From Pseudomonas sp. (GTDB lineage: Bacteria > Pseudomonadota > Gammaproteobacteria > Pseudomonadales > Pseudomonadaceae), in the NCBI GenBank assembly GCA_003523465.1, contig DQAA01000420.1, positions 1 through 7,581 on the forward strand: 7,581 bases of DNA, read 5' to 3'. Shown in pieces: positions 1-5,790 of the stretch. Each line of letters opens with the position of its first letter. Positions within the stretch are counted from its first letter, which is position 1. A model generated the notes under the pieces. That model saw only the letters and a list, made by a program, of their open reading frames with translations, was not told the origin of the DNA and made no database searches. The translations under genes and the position numbers were made by a program.

Positions 1-84
1 TGGATACTGGGCACCCAGTTCGGCGAGCATGCCGAGGGACTGCGAACCTTGACCGGGAAAGACGAATGCGAGGGATGCAGACAT
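1..84 (-). CDS. fabD: Malonyl-CoA:ACP transacylase, N-terminal fragment
   Basis: Only the first 28 codons are in the window; the gene continues past position 1. The reverse strand reads from an ATG at 84 into an MSASLAFVFPGQGSQ-type start, the hallmark of FabD. The GQGSQ segment (residues 11-15) contributes the oxyanion-hole glutamine; the catalytic Ser and His lie outside the window. FabD transfers malonyl groups from CoA to acyl carrier protein in the cytoplasm and supplies the extender unit for fatty-acid synthesis. An AGGGG Shine-Dalgarno lies about 9 nt upstream of the ATG. It follows plsX on the same strand after a 126-bp gap holding a strong hairpin. No fabH lies between plsX and fabD, unlike the Escherichia coli cluster. 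Identification is firm despite the short fragment. Confidence 0.93.
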   Translation of the reverse strand, partial: MSASLAFVFPGQGSQSLGMLAELGAQYP

Positions 85-119
85 TGAACAAGCCCCTGTG
101 ATCTTGTCGTCGAAAATGA

Positions 120-141
120 GTGTCCAGCCGAAGCTGGACAC
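120..141 (-). other. Stable UUCG-capped hairpin between plsX and fabD
   Basis: Read in the direction of the plsX-fabD transcript this is a perfect 9-bp stem, GTGTCCAGC and GCTGGACAC, closed by a C(UUCG)G tetraloop, one of the most stable RNA hairpin caps known. It ends 35 nt before the fabD start codon. No T-run follows immediately (only a TTTT a few bases later), so it is not a classical terminator. It may partly attenuate transcription, protect the 3' end of an upstream processed mRNA, or mark the 5' end of a fabD message. The hairpin is seen directly; its role is inferred. Confidence 0.8.
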
Positions 142-184
142 AAGAAAACCGAAAGTTGGATGGTAACGAGAACCAAGCGGTCAC

Positions 185-213
185 ATTTAACCACTTCCCG
201 GCGAATATGCCTA
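185..213 (-). promoter_or_regulatory. Possible weak internal promoter for fabD
   Basis: On the minus strand TAGGCA (208-213, overlapping the plsX stop codon) is followed after 17 bp by TTAAAT (185-190), with a TG one base before the -10 (extended -10). Each hexamer matches the sigma70 consensus at four of six positions. It would start transcription near 177, before the UUCG hairpin, giving fabD a leader of roughly 90 nt. This is a pattern match only; short AT-rich stretches in a GC-rich genome give such matches by chance. Confidence 0.25.
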
Positions 214-1221
214 AAGCAACAAATCCTCGAGCCGCCCATGCAGGCGCTCGGGCAAGTTCTCCTGGATTTCGATCAGGGCCCGCTGGATGGCACTCTGGAA
301 ACCCTGCACACCGGCCGAGCCATGGCTCTTTATGACGATGCCCTGGAGACCCAGGAAGCTTGCGCCGTTATGTCGCGCCGGAGCCAGGTCAGCCTGCAGG
401 CGCTTGAGCAGTGGCATCGCCACGGCACCCACCAGACGAGACGCCACGCTACTACGGAACAGCGCCTCGATACGCGCCCCGATCATGGTAGCCAGGCCCT
501 CGCTGGACTTGAGCAGGATATTACCGACGAAACCATCGCAGACAACCACATCCGCCTCGCCGCGGTAGAGCCCGTCTCCTTCGACGAAACCAATGTAGTT
601 GAGACCACGGGCCTGCTGCAGCAGGCTCGCCGCCAGCTTGACCTGCTGATTGCCCTTGATGTCCTCGGTACCCACGTTGAGCAATGCCACGCGCGGACGG
701 GATACCCCCAGCGCCTGGGCCGCCACCGAGCCCATCACGGCAAACTGGTAGAGATGCTCGGCACTGCAATCGACGTTGGCGCCAAGGTCGAGCAACTGAC
801 AGTAACCGGTCTGGGTCGGAATCGCGGCCACCATGGCCGGACGATCGATGCCGGGCAGCGTCTTGAGCACATAGCGCGACAGAGCCATCAGCGCACCGGT
901 ATTGCCGGCACTGACACAGGCCTGGACCTTGCCATCACGCAATAATTCGAGGGCGACGCGCATCGACGAATCGGGTTTTCCACGCAACGCCTGGGATGGC
1001 CGCTCGTCCATACCGATCACTTCGCTTGCCGCCACGATTTGCAGGCGCGAGCGATCCGCAGCCGACTGGCCAGCGATCAGGCCTTCAAGGAGGGAGGGTT
1101 GACCGACAAGGGTCAGGTGTAGCGAGGGAGTAGCCGAGAGACAAGCAATGCTTGCCTGGACAATGCTGCGGGGACCGAAGTCCCCGCCCATTGCGTCGAT
1201 CGCAATGATCTGAGCGGACAA
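211..1221 (-). CDS. plsX: Phosphate acyltransferase PlsX
   Basis: Cytoplasmic, membrane-associated enzyme that converts acyl-ACP plus phosphate into acyl-phosphate, the donor used by PlsY in the first step of phospholipid synthesis. The 336-residue product has the usual family length. The N terminus carries the [10 protein letters not shown] signature (residues 8-17), followed by the family blocks [26 protein letters not shown] and [11 protein letters not shown]. The start codon is TTG (1219-1221). An in-frame TAA, the stop of rpmF, lies only one codon further upstream, and the first ATG inside the gene would delete the conserved IDA, so TTG is the only reasonable start. No strong Shine-Dalgarno is visible in the tail of rpmF, and the genes are 3 bp apart, suggesting translation coupled to L32. 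It ends with TAG and is followed by fabD. Identity is essentially certain. Confidence 0.98.
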   Translation of the reverse strand: MSAQIIAIDAMGGDFGPRSIVQASIACLSATPSLHLTLVGQPSLLEGLIAGQSAADRSRLQIVAASEVIGMDERPSQALRGKPDSSMRVALELLRDGKVQACVSAGNTGALMALSRYVLKTLPGIDRPAMVAAIPTQTGYCQLLDLGANVDCSAEHLYQFAVMGSVAAQALGVSRPRVALLNVGTEDIKGNQQVKLAASLLQQARGLNYIGFVEGDGLYRGEADVVVCDGFVGNILLKSSEGLATMIGARIEALFRSSVASRLVGAVAMPLLKRLQADLAPARHNGASFLGLQGIVIKSHGSAGVQGFQSAIQRALIEIQENLPERLHGRLEDLLL

Positions 1222-1224
1222 GGA

Positions 1225-1407
1225 TTACTCGTCAGCGCCCTTGTCGATCACTTTACGGCCACGGTATACGCCTTCTGGCGAAACGTGGTGACGCAGGTGA
1301 ACTTCACCGGTGGTTTTTTCTACGGACAGGGCGTTGGCTTCGAGGGCATCGTGCGAACGGCGCATGTCACGGGCAGAGCGGGATTTTTTGTTCTGCTGAA
1401 CAGCCAT
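1225..1407 (-). CDS. rpmF: 50S ribosomal protein L32
   Basis: Sixty residues with the typical L32 sequence: the N terminus [20 protein letters not shown], then a central EVHLRHHV block and a C-terminal YRGRKVI. It is a component of the large ribosomal subunit. It contains no cysteines, so it is the zinc-free form usual in gammaproteobacteria. A good Shine-Dalgarno (TAGGAG, 1418-1423) lies 10 nt before the ATG and reuses the TAG stop codon of yceD, tying its translation to the upstream gene. It sits 3 bp before plsX, and all three genes appear to be expressed from the promoter upstream of yceD. Identity is certain. Confidence 0.98.
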   Translation of the reverse strand: MAVQQNKKSRSARDMRRSHDALEANALSVEKTTGEVHLRHHVSPEGVYRGRKVIDKGADE

Positions 1408-1420
1408 AATTGATTAACTC

Positions 1421-1948
1421 CTAAACGTTTGGGTCACGCTTTAACTGCGCCAATACACTGAACGGGTTGGACCGCTTTACCTCGTCCTCGCTCGGTTCGG
1501 GCTCATCGGCGCCCGCCGGCTGCTGGCATTCTTCCGGATGATGAGCAGGCACGATGGGCAAGGCGAGCAACAGCTCTTCCTCGACCAATGCCTGCAGATC
1601 CAAAGGATCCTCGCCCAGTTCCAGCACGTCATAACCTTTCGGCAACGACTGGGTATTCGCACCCTCCTTCACCACGGCGTAAGTACATTCGCTATGGATC
1701 GGCAGGGTGACCAGCTCAAGACAACGCTGGCAAACCATCTTGACCTCGACATTCAGGTCGGTGTGAACAACCACCGAGCCTTGCTCGTCTCGTTCAAAAT
1801 CGAATTTGGCCTGCACCGTACCGACATTGTCGGAAAGCGGGTCGCAGAGTCTCTCCAAATCGGCGAGCGGTACATTTCCTTGGATGGAAACGCCACGATC
1901 GGCCAATTTGCGCGGGTCAACGTGAGGTGGAATCGGGTCATTCAACAT
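1421..1948 (-). CDS. yceD: YceD family protein (DUF177), 23S rRNA accumulation protein
   Basis: A 175-residue protein of the YceD/DUF177 family, which is linked in E. coli and plants to 23S rRNA accumulation and ribosome assembly; the molecular activity is not established. Visible features are a CQRC motif (C73, C76), an acidic C-terminal half with the conserved LPIVPAHHPEEC block (H136, H137, C141), and an SNPFSVLAQLK tail. The cysteines and histidines could bind a metal, but this is inference. The ATG at 1946-1948 begins the MLNDPIPPHVDPRKLADRG sequence that I recall as typical of Pseudomonas homologues, supporting the start. No Shine-Dalgarno precedes it; the promoter -10 ends only nine bases upstream, so the mRNA would have almost no leader. 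It is first gene of yceD-rpmF-plsX-fabD, and its stop codon lies in the rpmF ribosome-binding site. Confidence 0.95.
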   Translation of the reverse strand: MLNDPIPPHVDPRKLADRGVSIQGNVPLADLERLCDPLSDNVGTVQAKFDFERDEQGSVVVHTDLNVEVKMVCQRCLELVTLPIHSECTYAVVKEGANTQSLPKGYDVLELGEDPLDLQALVEEELLLALPIVPAHHPEECQQPAGADEPEPSEDEVKRSNPFSVLAQLKRDPNV

Positions 1949-1957
1949 AGGCGCAGC

Positions 1958-1986
1958 ATTCTAGGGATGCCCCCCGCCCCTGTCAA
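1958..1986 (-). promoter_or_regulatory. Strong sigma70 promoter of the yceD-rpmF-plsX-fabD operon
   Basis: On the minus strand a perfect -35 TTGACA (1981-1986) is followed by exactly 17 bp and then TAGAAT (1958-1963), five of six to the -10 consensus. Transcription should begin about 6-10 nt downstream, between G at 1952 and A at 1948, the first base of the yceD start codon. The leader would be 0-4 nt long, consistent with the absence of a Shine-Dalgarno. The bases between the -10 and the start (GCTGCGCC) are GC-rich, a feature of promoters repressed by ppGpp/DksA, which would suit a ribosomal-protein operon. The hexamers and spacing are observed; start site and stringent control are inferred. 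Confidence 0.85.
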
Positions 1987-2010
1987 AGGAAATTCCGCCG
2001 CCGGCCAACA

Positions 2011-2019
2011 TGTTAGACT
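2011..2019 (+). promoter_or_regulatory. Possible extended -10 promoter of maf
   Basis: TGTTAGACT resembles an extended -10 (TGn followed by TAGACT, four of six to consensus) and would start transcription about 20 nt before the maf ATG. No convincing -35 lies 16-18 bp upstream; that space is occupied by the -35 region of the divergent yceD promoter. It is the best candidate in the 97-bp gap between yceD and maf, but weak. Confidence 0.35.
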
Positions 2020-2045
2020 CGGCGGGACTTGCCCTGGAGTACTCC

Positions 2046-2624
2046 ATGCTACCGCTGATACTGGCTTCCAGCTCCCCCTACCGGCGCGAATTGCTGACGC
2101 GCCTGCATTTGCCATTCGATTGGGCTTCGCCAGATATCGACGAACGGCGCCTCGACGACGAGCCCGCTGTCGACCTGGTCAAGCGTCTGGCCCGGGAAAA
2201 AGCCCTCGCCCTGGCCAGCCGCTACCCTGGCCACCTGATCATCGGCTCCGACCAGATCGCCGTGCTCGGCGAGCAAGTTCTCGGCAAGCCGCACAGCTTC
2301 GACAAAGCCTGCGAGCAACTCCTGGCCGCCAGCGGCAACCATGTCACCTTCCTGACCGGCCTGGCCCTGCTCAACAGCGCCACCGGCGAATGCCAGGTGG
2401 ATTGCGTGCCTTTCAGCGTGCATATGCGCGAGCTCGACCTGCCACGCATCGAGCGCTACCTGCATATCGAGCAACCCTACGACTGCGCCGGCAGCTTCAA
2501 GTGCGAAGGCCTGGGCGTCAGCCTGTTCCAGAGCACCCACGGCAGCGATGCCACCAGCCTGATCGGCCTGCCACTGATCCGCCTGGTGGACATGCTAATA
2601 AAGGAAGGCGCGAGCGTCCCCTGA
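2046..2624 (+). CDS. Maf family nucleotide pyrophosphatase, YceF type (7-methyl-GTP pyrophosphatase)
   Basis: A 192-residue cytosolic house-cleaning enzyme that hydrolyses non-canonical nucleoside triphosphates to the monophosphate. It resembles E. coli YceF closely along its length, and YceF prefers 7-methyl-GTP. Visible motifs are the N-terminal LILASSSPYRRELL (substrate loop, S8-R14), DIDE (30-33), IIGSDQ with the putative catalytic D69, GKP (80-82), SGN with TFLTGLAL, and CAGSFKCEG near 147-155. The SDQ triplet separates the YceF branch from the dTTP/UTP-specific YhdE branch. The ATG at 2046 is preceded by GGAG (2036-2039) with a six-base gap; an upstream in-frame ATG at 2010 would add 12 unconserved residues and lacks a ribosome-binding site. 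It is divergent from yceD, convergent with sppA, and followed by a terminator. The family is certain; the substrate is inferred from homology. Confidence 0.95.
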   Translation: MLPLILASSSPYRRELLTRLHLPFDWASPDIDERRLDDEPAVDLVKRLAREKALALASRYPGHLIIGSDQIAVLGEQVLGKPHSFDKACEQLLAASGNHVTFLTGLALLNSATGECQVDCVPFSVHMRELDLPRIERYLHIEQPYDCAGSFKCEGLGVSLFQSTHGSDATSLIGLPLIRLVDMLIKEGASVP

Positions 2625-2646
2625 ACCCGCCAAACAGCGCGCAATA

Positions 2647-2674
2647 AAAAGCCGGCCCCATGAGGCCGGCTTTT
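2647..2674. terminator. Bidirectional intrinsic terminator between maf and sppA
   Basis: AAAAGCCGGCC (2647-2657) and GGCCGGCTTTT (2664-2674) form a perfect 11-bp inverted repeat around a six-base loop. The GC-rich core of seven pairs is flanked by A4 on one side and T4 on the other, so each strand reads a GC stem followed by a U-run. It lies 22 bp after the maf stop and 15 bp after the sppA stop on the opposite strand, the right place to end both converging transcripts. Confidence 0.93.
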
Positions 2675-2689
2675 CGCAACCGCAAACGC

Positions 2690-3673
2690 TCAACGCAGAC
2701 TCGGCCCCTGGAAGCCCATCCACATTGCCAGGTTCTCGGCGACACTGGCGCCCAGGCGCTTGGAGAAGCGATCGAATGGCGACTCCTCGATAGTGAAGTC
2801 CACCAGATCCTTCTCGCCCACCACTTCCCGCGCCACGTAACCGGCACTACCCAACGCATCCACCAGACCGAGATCCAGGGCCTGCTCGCCAGACCAGATC
2901 AACCCACTGAAGAGCTCGGGATGTTCCTTGTCCTTCAAGCGCTCACCCCGCCCCTGCTTCACGCTGGCGATGAACTGCTTGTGGGTGGTTTCCAGCACGC
3001 TTTGCCAGAACGCGGTTTCCTCGGGCTTCTGCGGCTGGAACGGATCCAGGAAGGCCTTATGTTCGCCCGCGGTGTAGGTGCGACGCTCGACACCCAGCTT
3101 CTCCATGGTGCCAACAAAACCATAACCAGCGGCCGTGACACCAATGGAACCGACCAGACTGGCCTTGTCGGCATAAATCTGGTCCGCCGCACTGGCGATA
3201 TAGTAGGCGCCGGAAGCACCCAGGTCGGTGATCACCGCATAAAGCTTGATATCCGGATACTCGCCACGCAGACGACGGATCTCGTCATACACATAGCCGG
3301 ACTGGACAGGGCTGCCGCCAGGACTGTTGATGCGCAGCACAACCGCCTTGGTATTGGGATCCTTGAACGCCGCACGCAGACTGCCGATGATGTTGTCGGC
3401 ACTGGCCTCCTCCTTGTCGGCAATCACACCGCGCACCTCGATCAGCGCGGTATGCCCGGAACCTCCAACGGCACTCTTCTCCATCTTCGCCAATGGCGAG
3501 AACAGAAACAGGATGCCGAACAGGTAGAGAAACGTCAGCAGCTTGAAGAAGATCCCCCAACGCCGAGCCCGACGCTGTTCCTGGACACTGGCCAGCAGGG
3601 TCTTTTCCAGCAACTGCCAGCTCTTGCGCTCTTCGCCATCTTCTTCGCGGGGCGCCTTCCACTCATCGACCAT
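2690..3673 (-). CDS. sppA: SppA-type signal peptide peptidase, family S49
   Basis: A 327-residue membrane-anchored serine protease of the short (36K) S49 type, expected to degrade cleaved signal peptides or membrane-protein fragments. A basic N-terminal segment (RRARR, 34-38) is followed by one hydrophobic helix (about 40-60), leaving the protease domain outside the cytoplasmic face. The catalytic Ser/Lys dyad is visible: S154 in DLGASGAYYIAS and K206 in GEHKAFLDPF. The 52-residue spacing equals that of Bacillus subtilis SppA (S147/K199). Other family blocks are RINSPGGSP (114-122) and SLVGSIGV (172-179). The ATG at 3671-3673 has a ribosome-binding site (TAGGTA) that overlaps the stop codon of the upstream HAD gene, 7 bp away, so translation is probably coupled. 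Last gene of rluC-HAD-sppA. The family is certain; the physiological substrate is unknown. Confidence 0.95.
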   Translation of the reverse strand: MVDEWKAPREEDGEERKSWQLLEKTLLASVQEQRRARRWGIFFKLLTFLYLFGILFLFSPLAKMEKSAVGGSGHTALIEVRGVIADKEEASADNIIGSLRAAFKDPNTKAVVLRINSPGGSPVQSGYVYDEIRRLRGEYPDIKLYAVITDLGASGAYYIASAADQIYADKASLVGSIGVTAAGYGFVGTMEKLGVERRTYTAGEHKAFLDPFQPQKPEETAFWQSVLETTHKQFIASVKQGRGERLKDKEHPELFSGLIWSGEQALDLGLVDALGSAGYVAREVVGEKDLVDFTIEESPFDRFSKRLGASVAENLAMWMGFQGPSLR

Positions 3674-3680
3674 GCTTTAC

Positions 3681-4358
3681 CTACCCTGGGAATACCGGTG
3701 TTGCCGCCCGCGAGAGCCAGGCCGGCAACTGTGAGAAGTGTTCGATAGACAACTGCGGCTGGTGAACGCTCAACGTTTCCAGCGACATCGCACCATAACC
3801 GACCGCCACCGAATGCATCCCGGCATTCTGCGCCATGATCAGGTCGAAGGAGGAATCACCGATCATCAGCGCTCGCGAGGCGGGAACCTGACAATGCGCA
3901 AGAATCTCTTCAAGCATCAGCGGATGGGGCTTGCCACGGGTTTCGTCGGCGGCACGGGTGATATCGAAGAAGTCCTCCCAGCCATTGGCCTTGAGCACCC
4001 GATCCAGTCCACGCCTGGCCTTGCCAGTCGCCACCGCCAGGCGATAACCCTCCTCACGGAAAGCCTGCAGCGCCTCCACCACTCCCGGGAACAGTGGCGA
4101 AGGCTGTTCATCGAGGGCCATGTAGATATCGGCATAGTGCTGACGGAAAGCCATGACCTCGGCCTCGACCAGCTGCGGATACAAGGTGCTGATGGCCTCG
4201 GGCAATGCCAGACCGATGATGCCCTTGACCGCATCATCCTCGCACAACGGATAACCCGCGCGCCCGGAGGCCCCGTGCATCGCCTCGACGATGCGGCTGA
4301 TGGAATCGGCGAGGGTACCGTCCCAGTCGAAGATCAGCAGGTCGTAATCACGTTGCAC
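3681..4358 (-). CDS. HAD-superfamily hydrolase, phosphoglycolate phosphatase-like
   Basis: A 225-residue cytosolic HAD phosphatase. All four HAD motifs are intact: DWDGT with nucleophile D11 and acid/base D13, VATGK with T111, K143 in RGKPHP, and GDSSFD with D168 and D172 for Mg2+. The stretch between motif I and about residue 85 is a helical C1 cap, placing it in subclass IA with Gph-like phosphatases and beta-phosphoglucomutases. I cannot deduce the substrate from sequence. The start is GTG (4356-4358), 7 nt after a GGAG Shine-Dalgarno that lies inside the end of rluC; the two reading frames overlap by 11 nt, which implies coupled translation. It is followed after 7 bp by sppA. Related HAD genes sit next to rluC in other Pseudomonas genomes as I recall, but a direct role in rRNA modification is not shown. 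Confidence 0.93.
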   Translation of the reverse strand: MQRDYDLLIFDWDGTLADSISRIVEAMHGASGRAGYPLCEDDAVKGIIGLALPEAISTLYPQLVEAEVMAFRQHYADIYMALDEQPSPLFPGVVEALQAFREEGYRLAVATGKARRGLDRVLKANGWEDFFDITRAADETRGKPHPLMLEEILAHCQVPASRALMIGDSSFDLIMAQNAGMHSVAVGYGAMSLETLSVHQPQLSIEHFSQLPAWLSRAATPVFPG

Positions 4359-5304
4359 TCAGGCGCTCCACGGTCTGGGCCCACATTTCGTCCACCGGCG
4401 CCTCGACTTTCAGCTCGCCGCCATCCGGCAGCGGCACGGTCAGGGCATAGGCGTGCAGGAAAAGGCGCTTGCCACCCAGCTCGCGGATTTCCCGGGTGAA
4501 ATCCTCGTCGCCGTACTTGCTGTCACCGGCGATGCAGTGCCCGGCGTGCAAGGCATGCACGCGAATCTGGTGGGTCCGGCCGGTGATCGGGCGAGCTTCG
4601 ACCATGGTGGCGAAATCGCCGAAGCGACGCAGCACACGGAACACCGTCAGCGCTTCCTTGCCCTCGTCGTTGACCTCGACCATGCGCTCGCCGGAACGCA
4701 GGTTGCTCTTCTGCAGGGGTGCGTTGACCTGCTTCTTGCTGGTCGCCCAATGACCGCGGACCAGCGCCATGTAGCGCTTGTCGACGCCGTCGCCGCGCAA
4801 GGCGGTATGCAGATGACGCAGCATGCTGCGCTTCTTGGCAATCATCAGCAGGCCGGAAGTGTCGCGATCGAGGCGATGCACCAGTTCCAGCTCCTTGGCA
4901 TCGGGGCGCAACTGACGGAAGGCTTCGATGACCCCGAAACTCAGGCCGCTGCCGCCATGCACGGCGATACCTGCCGGCTTGTTCAGCACGATCAGGGCCT
5001 TGTCTTCATACACGATCGCCGCTTCGAGCCGCTGCAGCAGGCCTTGGGCAACTGGCGCCGGCTCGTCCCGCTCAGGCAGGCGAACGGGCGGCACACGCAC
5101 GATATCGCCGGCCTGGATCTTGTATTCGGGTTTGATACGGCCCTTGTTCACCCGCACTTCGCCTTTGCGCAAAATGCGATAAATCAAGGCCTTGGGAACT
5201 CCCTTGAGGACATTGACAAGGAAGTTGTCGATACGCTGGCCGGCAAGTTCCGGCGGGACTTCGATCAGCTGGACGCTGGAAGTCGGAGGGGTAGTGGTCG
5301 TCAT
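4348..5304 (-). CDS. rluC: 23S rRNA pseudouridine synthase RluC
   Basis: A 318-residue RluA-family enzyme; the E. coli orthologue converts uridines 955, 2504 and 2580 of 23S rRNA to pseudouridine. From the N terminus: an S4 RNA-binding domain (about residues 20-75, with [21 protein letters not shown]), then the catalytic domain with [11 protein letters not shown], the signature [12 protein letters not shown] containing the catalytic Asp (D146 in this numbering), and GRTHQIRVH near the C-terminal third. I chose the ATG at 5304, giving [12 protein letters not shown]. An in-frame ATG at 5316 would add MIRQ, but it lies inside the predicted -10 element (TATGAT) and so would be upstream of the mRNA start. 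Neither start has a Shine-Dalgarno, and the transcript may begin at or within two bases of the ATG. First gene of the rluC-HAD-sppA operon, divergent from rne. Identity is firm, the start less so. Confidence 0.95.
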   Translation of the reverse strand: MTTTTPPTSSVQLIEVPPELAGQRIDNFLVNVLKGVPKALIYRILRKGEVRVNKGRIKPEYKIQAGDIVRVPPVRLPERDEPAPVAQGLLQRLEAAIVYEDKALIVLNKPAGIAVHGGSGLSFGVIEAFRQLRPDAKELELVHRLDRDTSGLLMIAKKRSMLRHLHTALRGDGVDKRYMALVRGHWATSKKQVNAPLQKSNLRSGERMVEVNDEGKEALTVFRVLRRFGDFATMVEARPITGRTHQIRVHALHAGHCIAGDSKYGDEDFTREIRELGGKRLFLHAYALTVPLPDGGELKVEAPVDEMWAQTVERLSAT

Positions 5305-5311
5305 TTGGCGG

Positions 5312-5320
5312 ATCATAACA
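5312..5320 (-). promoter_or_regulatory. Extended -10 promoter of the rluC operon
   Basis: The minus strand reads TGTTATGAT: a TGn extension directly before TATGAT (5312-5317, five of six to consensus). The -35 zone (5334-5341) has no good hexamer at 17 bp (GCTTCA), which extended -10 promoters tolerate. Transcription six to eight bases downstream starts at A5306-A5304, that is, zero to two nucleotides before the rluC ATG at 5304. The sequence match is direct; activity is inferred. Confidence 0.6.
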
Positions 5321-5333
5321 ATTTTTTATGGAT

Positions 5334-5362
5334 TTGAAGCACTTAATCATTGCTGCTATAGT
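5334..5362 (+). promoter_or_regulatory. Sigma70 promoter of rne
   Basis: TTGAAG (5334-5339) is followed by 17 bp and TATAGT (5357-5362), preceded by TGC so the -10 is also extended. Transcription should start near A5367-A5368, leaving a leader of about 670 nt before rne. The -35 hexamer occupies the same bases as the -35 zone of the divergent rluC promoter, so RNA polymerase probably cannot occupy both at once. It is the best plus-strand promoter in the region; further promoters closer to rne are possible, as in E. coli, but I found none convincing. Confidence 0.72.
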
Positions 5363-5557
5363 CGCGAACGCCGCCAAAAGCGGCTGGCCAGTGGACCAAT
5401 GGCTTCGAGCCGGCCCTGACCTACGCAATTCTCGAGGACGCGAGGCCGTCCGACGGGGCTTTCGCCAGTTTACAGAAATGCCTGGAATCGCCACCAGCGC
5501 CGATGAGAGAAGACCGATAAAAAACAACAAGAGCGGCTTTTTGACCCTCTCACTCCG

Positions 5558-5565
5558 TTTTTTTT
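5558..5565 (+). other. U8 tract in the rne leader
   Basis: Eight consecutive T residues in an otherwise GC-rich region. TGAGAG (5504-5509) and CTCTCA (5547-5552) could pair six bases before the run, giving a weak terminator-like arrangement with a large loop. Single-stranded U-rich RNA next to a hairpin is also a typical RNase E cleavage or Hfq binding site. Either use is possible; neither is proven. Confidence 0.4.
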
Positions 5566-5645
5566 CAATGCCACTCTTCTCAGTGCCAACGCTTTCACGC
5601 AGTCATGGTGGATGCTTCGGAAATACCTGCCTTAGCCATAAACTG

Positions 5646-5670
5646 CGCGGGCTCCCGAACGGAGCCGGCG
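5646..5670 (+). other. Hairpin in the rne leader, central
   Basis: GGCTCC (5650-5655) pairs perfectly with GGAGCC (5661-5666) around the loop CGAAC, and beyond a G-G mismatch the stem continues as CGC (5646-5648) with GCG (5668-5670). With nine GC-rich pairs it is a strong candidate for a folded element of the leader RNA. Confidence 0.7.
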
Positions 5671-5769
5671 ATAAATGCAACCCGTTGCGGATTCAGCGCG
5701 CGGCAGCACCCGATTATCAGGGATACGTGTAGGGTGGAGATGCACAACCGTCGGACCGTGTAGTACTGC

Positions 5770-5790
5770 GTCCAGGCCTTATGGCCGGAC
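5770..5790 (+). other. Hairpin in the rne leader, GGCC stem with bulged A
   Basis: GTCC-A-GGCC (5770-5778) folds on GGCC-GGAC (5783-5790) with a four-base TTAT loop and a single unpaired A at 5774. The upper GGCC stem and the lower GTCC/GGAC stem are both perfect. A bulged purine in a GC-rich stem is a plausible protein contact, but no binding partner can be named from sequence. Confidence 0.7.

Noticed and set aside
160..945. A 261-codon plus-strand frame opposite plsX
   Set aside because: Antisense shadow of PlsX without a ribosome-binding site or recognisable motif.
1538..2647. A 369-codon plus-strand frame covering the complement of yceD and a second frame of maf
   Set aside because: It crosses two confirmed genes and a divergent promoter region; its second half is an Arg/Pro-rich out-of-frame reading of maf.
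2660..3748. A 362-codon plus-strand frame opposite sppA
   Set aside because: It runs antisense to a clear S49 peptidase, starts in the loop of the terminator hairpin and shows no recognisable domain.
4453..5337. A 294-codon plus-strand frame opposite rluC
   Set aside because: It is the complement of a well-conserved pseudouridine synthase and would run through the rluC promoter; no family features.
5541..5569. Possible second rne promoter, TTGACC-N17-TTCAAT
   Set aside because: The -35 is good, but the -10 lacks the key A at position 2 and the spacer includes the T-run; not convincing beside the stronger promoter at 5334-5362.
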